Positions 56,323-64,000 of a DNA stretch of 64,000 nt are shown here, piece after piece (positions within the stretch are counted from its first letter, which is position 1; the number at the start of each line of letters is the position of its first letter). The stretch spans positions 62,001 to 126,000 of the forward strand of contig JAPPHA010000025.1 in NCBI GenBank assembly GCA_028874915.1, given 5' to 3'. This DNA is from Paracoccaceae bacterium (GTDB lineage: Bacteria; Pseudomonadota; Alphaproteobacteria; Rhodobacterales; Rhodobacteraceae). A program made the position numbers and the translations under genes. The notes beneath the pieces are model-generated. The model was given only the letters and a program-made list of their open reading frames with translations, had not been told where the DNA came from and did not search any database.

Positions 56323-57018
56323 TCAGGATTCTCCGGAAATCAAACCGTCGACCCAGACCGGCACGGTCTCGGTAGCGCGGCCCACGATGACATCCTGAAA
56401 GCGCGATGCGCCCTGAGACGGTTCGAGGTTGATCTCGACTGTCCGGGATCCGTTGGCGTGGGCCGTTTCGACGAACCCTGCGGCGGGATAGACTTCGCCC
56501 GACGTTCCGATCGCCGCGAAGAGGTCCGCATTTCGCAACAAACGTTCGATCTCGTCCAACCGATAGGGATACTCTCCGAACCAGACGACATCGGGGCGGG
56601 TCGGGCAATTTCCGCATTCGGGGCAGGGGTCGTCCGGGTGCGTTTCGGGCGCGGCATCCCACCGGGACCCACAGGCTCCGCACAATGACCGGGCCACTTC
56701 GCCATGCATGTGGATTACGCCCCGACTGCCGGCCCGTTCGTGAAGATCGTCGATGTTTTGGGTGACGATGGCGGCCTCGGGGCCATCCGTACCGTTCAGG
56801 CGAGCCAGCGCGACATGGGCCGCATTGGGTTTTGCGCGTGCGGCGTTCTCTCTCCGGGCATTGTAAAAGTCATGTACCTGGTGGGGATTCCGCGCGAAAC
56901 CTTCGGGTGTGGCGACTTCCGCGAGATCATATTGTGACCAGAGTCCTCCCTTGTCACGGAATGTGCCCAATCCCGACTCCGCCGAAATCCCAGCTCCCGT
57001 CAGGATCACGATTCGCAT
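56323..57018 (-). CDS. cobB: NAD-dependent protein deacylase (sirtuin, CobB type)
   Basis: A 231-residue sirtuin. GAGISAESGLGTFRD is the NAD-binding motif, TQNIDDLHERAG the second NAD motif, and H105 in VIHMHGE the catalytic base. The zinc site is C113-x2-C116 with C132-x2-C135. Tyr52 and Arg55 (YNAR) form the Y-x2-R pair that lets class III sirtuins remove succinyl or malonyl groups. The start at 57018 is preferred over 57042. It removes acyl groups from lysines using NAD, for example reactivating acetyl-CoA synthetase. It stands alone here. Confidence 0.93.
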   Translation of the reverse strand: MRIVILTGAGISAESGLGTFRDKGGLWSQYDLAEVATPEGFARNPHQVHDFYNARRENAARAKPNAAHVALARLNGTDGPEAAIVTQNIDDLHERAGSRGVIHMHGEVARSLCGACGSRWDAAPETHPDDPCPECGNCPTRPDVVWFGEYPYRLDEIERLLRNADLFAAIGTSGEVYPAAGFVETAHANGSRTVEINLEPSQGASRFQDVIVGRATETVPVWVDGLISGES

Positions 57019-57495
57019 CCGGCCGGTTCCCCCGTCTGGCACACCTCACCGTCGCCGTCCCGTCGTTATCCCGGATGACCGTATGGCCGCAAGGCGGCCT
57101 TGGCCGGAGCACGCCACGAATTCTCGCGGAGTTGCCCGAGTTGGATCCCGACGCGTGTATGTCGAAATGGGCAGTTGTTTCCGGTCGATCGATTCGGGAT
57201 TGAACGGGCCTTGATGGCGCAAGGACCCGGGGATCGGCCCTCGCCCCGAGAGTGACGGCGGGACAGGCGGCATGACCTGTCGGGGCGGACGCGGCAGGGT
57301 CCACCCCGAGGCAGGACGTGAACCGGCGTTCGGTTCCCGCCGGATCGTTTCGTCGATGCGAGGGAGGGGATGATGCGGATCCCTTGAAGCCCGGGTCGCA
57401 GGAGGGCATACCGGGTACCATTCAGGGTCGTTTTGTCATCCGGTTTGTAGAGGTGGCCCGGCGACGACGACGAACATTCGAATTGGAGAACAGTC
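57019..57495. other. Divergent intergenic interval
   Basis: About 480 bp between the sirtuin and BKACE genes, transcribed away from each other. It must hold both promoters, but I find no convincing -35/-10 pair and no gene. Confidence 0.4.
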
Positions 57496-58434
57496 ATGGC
57501 GGCTCGGTCCCGGACACGGACGATCATCACCTGCGCGATTACCGGCTCCATCCATACGCCGACTATGTCCGATGCCCTTCCGGCCACGCCGGACGACATC
57601 GCGTCCCAGGCGGTTGAGGCGGCTGAAGCCGGGGCATCAATCCTGCATCTTCATGCCCGCGACCTGTCGGACGGTCGTCCCTCTGTCAATCCCGATGACA
57701 TGGCGCCGTTCCTGAAACGGATCAAGCAGGCCAGCAATGCAGTCGTCAACATCACGACCGGCGGCGCGCCGTACATGACCATCGGGGACAGGATTCAGGC
57801 GGCGCTCCGGTTCCAGCCTGAAATGTGCTCGATGAACATGGGAAGCATCAATTTCGCCTTCCACCGGCTGGCCGACCGCTTCGAGACGTGGAAATTCGAC
57901 TGGGAGAAGGACTACGTCGCAGCCTCGGAAGGGTTCATCTTCCGCAACACCTTTGTCGACATTCGTGAAGCGGCTGAAGCCCTGAATCCACTTGGGATCC
58001 GCTACGAACACGAGTGCTACGATGTCGGTCATCTCTACAACCTCAGATACTGCCTGGACGCAGGGCTGTTTCGGCCACCGGTCTTCATCCAGTTCGTCAT
58101 GGGCATCCTGGGTGGCATCGGGGCCGAGGTGGACAATCTCGTATTCATGAAACGCACCGCCGATCGCCTTTTCGGCGAAGATTACCGGTGGTCCGTTCTC
58201 GGTGCGGGCGGTGCACAGATGGCCATGGCCGCGACAGCCAGCCAGATGGGCGGACATGTCCGGGTCGGTCTGGAGGACAGCCTGTTCATTGCTCGTGGCC
58301 GTCTGGCGGAGAGCAATGCCGAACAGGTCGCCAAAATTCGACGGATCATCGAGGATTTGGGCTGTGAGCCGGCCACGCCCGACGAAGCTCGGGAGATCCT
58401 CGATCTCAAGGGCGGGGACAGGGTCGGCTTCTGA
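57496..58434 (+). CDS. BKACE-family beta-keto acid cleavage enzyme (3-keto-5-aminohexanoate cleavage enzyme-like)
   Basis: A 312-residue TIM-barrel protein of the BKACE (DUF849) family. ITCAITGSIHTP at the N-terminus, the zinc-binding ILHLHARD (H-x-H), SMNMGSINF, YEHECYDVGHLYN and the C-terminal GGHVRVGLEDS are hallmarks. The enzyme condenses a beta-keto acid with acetyl-CoA and splits it to an acetoacetyl-type product and a new acyl-CoA. GGAGAACAGTC precedes the ATG. With the downstream dehydrogenases it suggests degradation of an oxidised sugar acid or amino acid. The keto acid used is unknown. Confidence 0.9.
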   Translation: MAARSRTRTIITCAITGSIHTPTMSDALPATPDDIASQAVEAAEAGASILHLHARDLSDGRPSVNPDDMAPFLKRIKQASNAVVNITTGGAPYMTIGDRIQAALRFQPEMCSMNMGSINFAFHRLADRFETWKFDWEKDYVAASEGFIFRNTFVDIREAAEALNPLGIRYEHECYDVGHLYNLRYCLDAGLFRPPVFIQFVMGILGGIGAEVDNLVFMKRTADRLFGEDYRWSVLGAGGAQMAMAATASQMGGHVRVGLEDSLFIARGRLAESNAEQVAKIRRIIEDLGCEPATPDEAREILDLKGGDRVGF

Positions 58435-58589
58435 ACACGCCGGTTTGGTGTTGACCGTGGAGACCGAAAGTTCTGTTCGGCGAGCGCCAGGGTGCTATCC
58501 TGTCCGATCGATTCCATGAGGGACGTCATCGGCGTTGACTGGACGGGAGGCGTCAGTCGTCACGGGCGCGTGCCGAAGAGGTCTGAGAC

Positions 58590-59738
58590 GTGACTGGAGG
58601 CAGGGTCGAACTCAGGGGAATGACCTGGGATCACCCTCGTGGCTACGAACCCCTGGTCGCCGCATCCCGACAATACGCAGACGCATTCGGTGTCGAAATC
58701 GTCTGGGACCGACGCAGCCTTCAGGCATTTGCCGACGCGCCCTTGACCGGGTTGGCCCGGAGCCATGACCTTGTTGTGCTGGATCATCCTCACGTTGGCC
58801 GGATCGCCGTCGACGGCTGCTTGCTACCGCTCCCGTTTCCTGACCCGCAGGATTCCGCCGGAGTGTCTATCGGCGGCAGTCTCGAAAGCTATGTCCGGGA
58901 TGGTTCCCTCTGGGCTTATCCGATCGATGCCGCCTGCCAGATGGCGGTACGCCGCGCCGAATATTCCGGTCCGGTCCTCACGGAATGGGACCGGTTGGCA
59001 GTCGGAGATCCGGGTTCGGACATCCGTATGGTCACACCGCTCCTCCCGGTGGACAGTTGCTGCCTGCTGATGTCGCTTGTGGCAAGTTCAGGTGAGGTGA
59101 CCTTGCCGCGCTCGGAAAAGGAATTCGTATCCGCGCGAAATGGAATTCGGGCGCTCGAAATCATCAAGAGCCTCTACCGGGCCGGCCCCTCCGAAGCCGT
59201 CGGCTGGAACCCGGTCCGGGTCCTCGAACTCCTTGCGTGTTCGGATGAATTCGACTATTCGCCCTGCCTCTTTGGCTACATCAACTACGCTCGGGACGGA
59301 TTCCGTCCGAACCGTCTCATCTATGTCGATGTTCCGGTTTTTCGGGGAATGGACATGAGCCGGACCATTCTTGGCGGTGCCGGGATTGGTGTTTCGGCGG
59401 CAACAGCCCACCCCGAGGCTGCAACAGCCTTTGCCCGCTGGCTGAGTTCGGAGCCGGTTCAATCCGGAATCTATCTGGAAAGCGAGGGACAGCCTGCCCA
59501 TCGCCAAACGTGGCTGAAGGCGGCGTCTGACCCGCGCTACGCCGGGTTCCTGGACGGGGGCCGCCGGACCCTCGAAACCGCCTGGACGCGACCGTGCGAT
59601 CCCTGGTTTCTTGGCTTCATCGATGATCTCTGTGACATCTTTCCGTCTTTTCTTGTCCGGGACCGGAGCGAAGAAGGTTTCCTTGCGGCCATCAACAGGA
59701 TTTACCGGCACCATTGCGGCTTACGGAGTCAATCATGA
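58590..59738 (+). CDS. Solute-binding-protein-like protein without signal peptide
   Basis: A 382-residue protein starting at GTG 58590 with GAAGAGG upstream. It resembles family 1 extracellular solute-binding proteins (LPLPFPDPQ, GSLWAYPIDAACQMAVRR, PEAATAFARWLSSEPVQSG) but begins ELRGMTWDHPRGYEPLVAAS with no signal peptide or lipobox, so it should stay in the cytoplasm. The frame upstream of 58590 gives no secretion signal. Its stop overlaps the SDR start (ATGA). It may sense or sequester a pathway intermediate, or be a cofactor-free paralogue of a sugar-binding protein. The sugar ABC binding-protein gene lies at 63579-64000. Confidence 0.7.
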   Translation: MTGGRVELRGMTWDHPRGYEPLVAASRQYADAFGVEIVWDRRSLQAFADAPLTGLARSHDLVVLDHPHVGRIAVDGCLLPLPFPDPQDSAGVSIGGSLESYVRDGSLWAYPIDAACQMAVRRAEYSGPVLTEWDRLAVGDPGSDIRMVTPLLPVDSCCLLMSLVASSGEVTLPRSEKEFVSARNGIRALEIIKSLYRAGPSEAVGWNPVRVLELLACSDEFDYSPCLFGYINYARDGFRPNRLIYVDVPVFRGMDMSRTILGGAGIGVSAATAHPEAATAFARWLSSEPVQSGIYLESEGQPAHRQTWLKAASDPRYAGFLDGGRRTLETAWTRPCDPWFLGFIDDLCDIFPSFLVRDRSEEGFLAAINRIYRHHCGLRSQS

Positions 59739-60484
59739 GAACCGTCGTCATCACGGGTGGCAACAAGGGACTTGGACTGGCCCAGACAAGCCGATTCCTT
59801 GAAGCCGGCTGGACTGTTCACGTTGTGTCCCGGACCGAGGGCGATCTCGGAACCCTGGCTCCTGGTCCCGGACGACTCGAATGGCAACGATGCGATCTGG
59901 GCGACGGGTCGGATACCGACTACCTGGACCAGGTTTGCAGCCGCGAGGGCGGAATCTCGGCGCTCGTCAACAATGCGGGTGCCCACCTCAAGAAGCCGGT
60001 CTGGGAGGTCAGTCCTGCGGAATTTCAGCGGGTCCTGGACATAAACATCAAGAGCATGTTTGCCGCATGCGGGCATTTTGTCCGTCTGCAGGGTCGAGAC
60101 AGCGACAACGGAGAGGCGGAGAACTGCGGCGCGATCGTCAATATCTCGTCAATGGGAGGGTTGATGGCACTGCCCTCGGCCGCCGCCTATGTAACCGCAA
60201 AGACCGGAGTAATCGGACTGACACGATCGGTTGCCGTCGATGGTGCGAGTCGGGGAATCCGTTGCAATGCCGTCTGCCCGGGTTTCATCGACACCGACAT
60301 GACCCGGGCGATCCTGGAGAAAGACCCGGCAAGGCGGGAACGGATCGAACGGCGCATCCCCTCGAGACGCTTCGGCCTGCCTGACGATGTCGCCAATGCC
60401 GTCCACTTTCTGGCGAGCGATGAGTCCCGCTATGTCAACGGCGCCATCCTTCCGGTTGACGGCGGATATGCGGTGGGGTTCTGA
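59735..60484 (+). CDS. Short-chain dehydrogenase/reductase
   Basis: A 249-residue classical SDR. TGGNKGLGLAQT is the cofactor-binding motif, LVNNAGAH the NNAG motif, IVNISSMGG the Ser strand and YVTAKTGV the Tyr-Lys pair; VDGGYAVGF ends the protein. The ATG at 59735 overlaps the preceding stop. Together with the idonate-type dehydrogenase 66 bp downstream it may play a gluconate 5-dehydrogenase-like part (IdnO), but this is inference from the pairing. Confidence 0.88.
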   Translation: MRTVVITGGNKGLGLAQTSRFLEAGWTVHVVSRTEGDLGTLAPGPGRLEWQRCDLGDGSDTDYLDQVCSREGGISALVNNAGAHLKKPVWEVSPAEFQRVLDINIKSMFAACGHFVRLQGRDSDNGEAENCGAIVNISSMGGLMALPSAAAYVTAKTGVIGLTRSVAVDGASRGIRCNAVCPGFIDTDMTRAILEKDPARRERIERRIPSRRFGLPDDVANAVHFLASDESRYVNGAILPVDGGYAVGF

Positions 60485-60549
60485 GATCCTGGGGTTGCGC
60501 GGCGTCGAACCGTACGCGGAAGAAACATGCTGACCCGGGGCCATCATCC

Positions 60550-61596
60550 GTGAAGTTTACGCGGACCGTTCTCGAACGGGCCGGCAAGGTCCGTGTTGAG
60601 ACTGCCTGCATGCCGGAGCGGATCGCCCAAGGCGATGTCAGATTGCGTCTGGCCTCGTCAGGGATTTGCGGGACCGACATGCACTACTTCCGGCATTTCG
60701 CGAATGCCGGAATGCGGCTCGACCGTCCAACCACGCTTGGGCACGAGGCCTGTGCCCATGTGTTGGACGCCAACGGTTCGCAACTTTCGGAAGGGCAGCT
60801 GGTTGCCATCAATCCGGTGATTGCCTGCGGGAACTGTCCGAATTGCCGGACCGGCGACATCAACATGTGCACCGGGAAACGATTTCCCGGTTCTGCGACC
60901 ACGCGACCGCAAATCGACGGGTTCTTTCGTGACGTCTTCGACTTTCCGGCCCGCTGCTGTACCGCGGTTGAGGCCGGGATTGATCCCGATCATCTGGCCA
61001 TGTCCGAGCCCTTGGCCTGTGCCATGCATGCTGTCACCCGCGCGGATGTCAGGCAGGACGACAGTGTCCTGGTCGTCGGGTGCGGACCGATGGGCTTGCT
61101 GGCAACGGCGGCGGCGGTGGCCCGAGGAGCAGTCGTCCACGCCGTCGACATCCGGGAAGAAGCCGCGGAGACCGCGAGAGCTGCCGGTGCCGCAACGGTG
61201 TCCGCGGTGACGGCCGTGGCCGGGGACCGTTTCACCGAACGATTTGACATCGCCGTCGAGGCCAGCGGATCTCCGAAGGCCTTCAACCTGGCTCTGGATG
61301 CGGTTTGCAAGCAGGGCCGGCTCGCCGTCCTGTCACTGATTCAGCCGGCTCCCGTTCCGATCGACCTTCACCGGGTTGCGCTCAAGGAGGTCACGGTCAT
61401 CGGCAGCATCCTGTTCGCCCGCGAGTTTGAGGCGGCCGTCGAGTTTATTCGGTGCGGGACCCGTGACATGGATCATCTCATCTCCGATCGTCTGCCACTC
61501 GACCGCGCGCAGGCGGCCTTCGACGCCATCGCGTCCGGCCGCGCCACCGGAAAGGTCATCCTCAAACCTTCGGGATGGAACCCGGATACCTGGTGA
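60550..61596 (+). CDS. Zinc-dependent alcohol dehydrogenase (L-idonate 5-dehydrogenase-like)
   Basis: A 348-residue medium-chain dehydrogenase starting at GTG. Catalytic zinc ligands are C40, H65 and E66 (LGHEACAHVL); structural zinc is held by C93, C96, C99 and C107. The Rossmann motif VVGCGPMGLLA follows. The sequence resembles L-idonate 5-dehydrogenases, and the adjoining SDR strengthens a sugar-acid oxidation role. It converges with the sugar permease gene at 61645, 48 bp away. Confidence 0.88.
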   Translation: MKFTRTVLERAGKVRVETACMPERIAQGDVRLRLASSGICGTDMHYFRHFANAGMRLDRPTTLGHEACAHVLDANGSQLSEGQLVAINPVIACGNCPNCRTGDINMCTGKRFPGSATTRPQIDGFFRDVFDFPARCCTAVEAGIDPDHLAMSEPLACAMHAVTRADVRQDDSVLVVGCGPMGLLATAAAVARGAVVHAVDIREEAAETARAAGAATVSAVTAVAGDRFTERFDIAVEASGSPKAFNLALDAVCKQGRLAVLSLIQPAPVPIDLHRVALKEVTVIGSILFAREFEAAVEFIRCGTRDMDHLISDRLPLDRAQAAFDAIASGRATGKVILKPSGWNPDTW

Positions 61597-61630
61597 ATTC
61601 GCTGGTGGCGGGTGACTCCCGCGCGAATTC
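61595..61630. terminator. Bidirectional hairpin terminator candidate
   Basis: GAATTCGC (61595-61602) pairs exactly with GCGAATTC (61623-61630), and inside it GCGGG pairs with CCCGC around a TGACT loop, leaving a five-base bulge. It lies exactly between two convergent genes. There is no T tract, so termination would be weak or Rho-assisted. Confidence 0.5.
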
Positions 61631-61644
61631 CCGAACAGCCGCCG

Positions 61645-62478
61645 CTACCCCTTCACTGCGCCCGCTGTCATGCCGGCGATGATCTGGCGGGCGGCGAAGA
61701 AGGTGAAGAGAAGCGGTGGGATCACGATCAGCGTGCCCATCGCCATGATCCGGCCCCACTCAACGCCGGTGTCGGTGATGAACCCGGCAGCACCCACCGG
61801 CAGCGTCCGTGTCTTTCGGCTGGTCAGGAGGAGAGCCAGAATGAATTCGTTCCATGAGATTCGGAAGGTGAAGATCCCGGCCACCGCATAGCCCGAGGTC
61901 ATGAGGGGCAGGAGCACCCGGACAAAGACCTGCATCGGAGAAGCTCCGTCGACGATTGCGGCCTCCTCGAGTTCGACCGGAATCTGTTTATAGAATCCGA
62001 ACAGAAGCCAGATGGCGAAGGGCAGGTTGAGGGCCGTGTAAAAGAAGATCAGCACGGCCCGATCGTTGTCGAGGCCGAAATTCACAACCATCGCGAAAGC
62101 GGGAACCGCCAGAACCGCGGGTGGGACCATTCGTACCAGCAGCGTGGAATTGGCAACGAGGACGCGACCACGGAACTCGGTCCGCGCCAGCGCATAGGCG
62201 CAAAAGCCGCCGAACACGAGCGTGAAAACGGTCGAGCCCACCCCGACGATGATCGAGTTCCACAGATAGCGGTCGAATTTTCCACGATTCATGATGTATT
62301 CGTAGTTCTCGATCGTCGGAACGAACAAAAACCAGACCGGTTCCTTCTGCTGAACGAGGACATCGTTCTTGAAACCGGTCGAGACCATCACCCAGATCGG
62401 AATCAACGTGATCAACGCGAGGACGATCAATGTCGCGTAGTGGCCGAACACGTTGGATTTATGTCTGAAAGGTGACAT
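61645..62478 (-). CDS. Carbohydrate ABC transporter permease (MalG type)
   Basis: A 277-residue permease with about six helices. VELEEAAIVDGASPMQVFVR contains the EAA loop that contacts the ATPase, and the C-terminus AARQIIAGMTAGAVKG is the usual MalG-type ending. It lies 79 bp downstream of the MalF-type gene. No ATPase gene is visible, so it may be beyond the right edge or encoded elsewhere. Confidence 0.92.
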   Translation of the reverse strand: MSPFRHKSNVFGHYATLIVLALITLIPIWVMVSTGFKNDVLVQQKEPVWFLFVPTIENYEYIMNRGKFDRYLWNSIIVGVGSTVFTLVFGGFCAYALARTEFRGRVLVANSTLLVRMVPPAVLAVPAFAMVVNFGLDNDRAVLIFFYTALNLPFAIWLLFGFYKQIPVELEEAAIVDGASPMQVFVRVLLPLMTSGYAVAGIFTFRISWNEFILALLLTSRKTRTLPVGAAGFITDTGVEWGRIMAMGTLIVIPPLLFTFFAARQIIAGMTAGAVKG

Positions 62479-62557
62479 CGGTTATCCGTCTCGTTTCCCC
62501 GTCGCTGGAGTCCGCGCAACGGGACCTGCGGCCCGCCGCCGACGTTGTACGCGTTCC

Positions 62558-63511
62558 TCAGACATCCGCCTTGTCCTTCATCGGATTGCCGATCACCAGG
62601 ATGGCGAAACTTAGTGAAAAGACGATCAGGATGAGCAGCACCGAGATCGCCGAGGCGTAGCCGAGCTGCTGGGTGTCGAAGGCGCGGTTGTAGATGTGCA
62701 GCGACAGAAGTTCGGTGGCGCGTCCCGGCCCCCCGCCGGTCAGGATGTACATGACTTCAAGGGCGCGGAAGACGTCGATCAACCGGAGCAGCAGCGCGAT
62801 CACAAGGATCGACCTGATCATCGGAAGCTTCACGAAGAGAATGTGCTGCCACCAGTTGGCGCCGTCGATCTTGCTTGCCTCCAGGACCTCCGATGGCAAA
62901 GCCTGCAATCCGGCGATGACAATGATGAAAATGAAGGGCGTCCACTGCCAGATGTCGGTGAACACGATGGCAAAGAAGGCCAGGTCCGCGTCGCCGAGCC
63001 AGACCTGCGGCTCGATCCCGAGGTAGCCCAGGTAGTAGTTGATCCAGCCGATCCTGGCGTCGAACAGGTAACGCCAGATCAACCCGACCACGACCGGTGA
63101 GATCATCAACGGCAGGATGAACACGGTCCGGAACAGCGATGCGCCGCGGATCGGTTTCTCGAGCAAGAGTGCCAGTGCCACGCCAAGCAGCATTTCGATG
63201 GTGATGGTCCAGAAACCGAAACGGAGAGTTACCGTGATCGACTCCAGAACATCGGCGTCCGTGGCCATGCGGATGAAGTGCCGGAAGCCGACCCAGGGCG
63301 CGTCTTCCAGGTCCGTGCCAATCTTCCAGTCAAAGAAACTCAGATAAAAGGCCTGGATGACCGGGTAAAGAAGTCCCGTTGCCATGATTGCGACGGCCGG
63401 CAGAATGAAGAAATACGGGCCGAGCCGCTGCATGTCCCATTTCGGCCTCGCCGTCCCGCTGGCCCCGGGGCCCGCTGTCGTTGCCGTCGTGGTTCGGAGT
63501 TCTCCGGTCAA
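62558..63511 (-). CDS. Carbohydrate ABC transporter permease (MalF/UgpA type)
   Basis: About 317 residues with six helices, starting with GPYFFILPAVAIMATGLLYP. VLEASKIDGANWWQHILFVK is the EAA loop. The open frame continues to 63682 inside the binding-protein gene, so the start must lie after 63579. A TTG at 63511 is the best candidate; ATG 63433 is the alternative. It pairs with the MalG-type permease to form the channel. Confidence 0.9.
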   Translation of the reverse strand: MTGELRTTTATTAGPGASGTARPKWDMQRLGPYFFILPAVAIMATGLLYPVIQAFYLSFFDWKIGTDLEDAPWVGFRHFIRMATDADVLESITVTLRFGFWTITIEMLLGVALALLLEKPIRGASLFRTVFILPLMISPVVVGLIWRYLFDARIGWINYYLGYLGIEPQVWLGDADLAFFAIVFTDIWQWTPFIFIIVIAGLQALPSEVLEASKIDGANWWQHILFVKLPMIRSILVIALLLRLIDVFRALEVMYILTGGGPGRATELLSLHIYNRAFDTQQLGYASAISVLLILIVFSLSFAILVIGNPMKDKADV

Positions 63512-63578
63512 GAGTCCGTCTTCTGCCGTATTGCGCTCACCGGGGCCGGTCTCCCGGCCCCGGCGGTGGGAGTTGAAA

Positions 63579-64000
63579 TCAATTGCCTTCCCGATAGCTG
63601 GCCCAACGGTAGTAGCCTTCGCGTTCCATGATGGCGCGTGCCTTTTCGTTGGCTGCGTCCATGATTGGCTGGATCGGATCATCCGTCGTGATGACCTGGG
63701 TCAGCGCCTGGCCAAGCACATCGATGTTGAGCTCGTTCCATTCCGGAATCAGCGGCCGCCAGTCGGGGTCGGCGCAGGGGAGCTGTTCCGCCACGACCGG
63801 ATAGTCTTCGAACAGATCGGCGTTGTTCATGAGTGTCGAGATCCTGACAGGGTCGCCCCCGAGTTCCACCATGCGCTGATCGCCTGCCTTGTTGGTCAGG
63901 TACTGGATCAGCAGGAAGGCCGCGTCCTTGTTCTGGGAATTGGCCGGAATCCCCATGGCGAAACCGCCAGTCTCGGAACCGCAACGGACATCCGTCGGGT
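63579..64000 (-). CDS. Carbohydrate ABC transporter binding protein (partial, C-terminal end)
   Basis: Only the last 140 or so residues are inside the window; the gene continues past the right edge. FAMGIPANSQNKDAAFLLIQ and YLTNKAGDQRMVELGG are typical of the C-terminal lobe of family 1 (MalE/UgpB-like) solute-binding proteins. It lies immediately upstream of the two permease genes on the minus strand. The ligand is probably a sugar, polyol or sugar acid used by the convergent dehydrogenase operon. Confidence 0.88.
   Translation of the reverse strand, partial: PTDVRCGSETGGFAMGIPANSQNKDAAFLLIQYLTNKAGDQRMVELGGDPVRISTLMNNADLFEDYPVVAEQLPCADPDWRPLIPEWNELNIDVLGQALTQVITTDDPIQPIMDAANEKARAIMEREGYYRWASYREGN

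Noticed and set aside
1-64000. tRNA, rRNA, CRISPR arrays, riboswitches, origins
   Set aside because: Scanning by eye found no cloverleaf with CCA-end geometry, no regularly spaced repeats and no recognisable riboswitch core. A dedicated search (tRNAscan-SE, Infernal, CRISPR finder) would be needed to exclude degenerate cases.

Overview
The window is a GC-rich segment that looks like accessory, catabolic DNA of an alphaproteobacterium. This is inferred from the FnrL-type regulator, the clustered inositol genes, the many ABC importers and GntR/FCD regulators, and the IS types. No rRNA, tRNA, CRISPR array, origin or intact prophage was seen. Almost every intact gene belongs to an uptake-plus-degradation module, and the modules are separated by scars of mobile elements.

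Layout. (1) 1-4307, minus strand: a myo-inositol operon, iolD-iolC-iolB followed by a class II aldolase cut by the left edge. Two Gfo/Idh/MocA dehydrogenases diverge from it (4569-6972). (2) 6973-10140: a rearranged junction. It holds a toxin-antitoxin-like trio whose toxin frame carries a stop codon, a near-identical partial copy of the upstream dehydrogenase gene, a RelE/HigB-XRE pair collapsed into one short frame, and a decayed second toxin copy. (3) 10346-14470: a TonB-dependent receptor and an NfeD/SPFH membrane pair. (4) 14892-21217, minus strand: GntR, DMT exporter, metallo-hydrolase, SDR, GAF protein, M24 peptidase and a second GntR. (5) 21276-32618, plus strand: a sugar-type ABC importer interleaved with HyuA and HyuB subunits and ending with a full-length 5-oxoprolinase-type fusion protein. 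(6) 32809-38278, minus strand: a polar amino-acid ABC importer with two cyclic-amide or amine amidohydrolases. (7) 38385-39756: IS ghosts and the 3' end of a lost HyuB gene. (8) 39757-43784: glycerate 2-kinase, an ACAD10/11-like dehydrogenase and a divergent APH-type kinase, followed by an FNR regulator (43906-44697). (9) 46332-53301, minus strand: a branched-chain amino-acid-type ABC importer with a fused permease-ATPase, a cyclase-family hydrolase and an amidase. (10) 54149-55108: a dead IS91-type transposase; then a sirtuin (56323-57018). (11) 57496-61596, plus strand: a BKACE enzyme, a solute-binding-like protein without a signal peptide, an SDR and an idonate-type dehydrogenase. These converge on a MalFG-type sugar importer (61645 to the right edge).

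Together the genes describe a scavenger of cyclitols, sugar acids, lactams/hydantoins, amides and amino-acid-like compounds, with each importer next to the enzymes that open or oxidise its likely substrate. The exact substrates cannot be read from sequence alone. The best candidates for something undescribed are the toxin-antitoxin trio and its debris (7.1-10.1 kb), the HyuA/HyuB/ABC/oxoprolinase operon (21-32.6 kb) and the signal-less binding-protein operon (57.5-61.6 kb).
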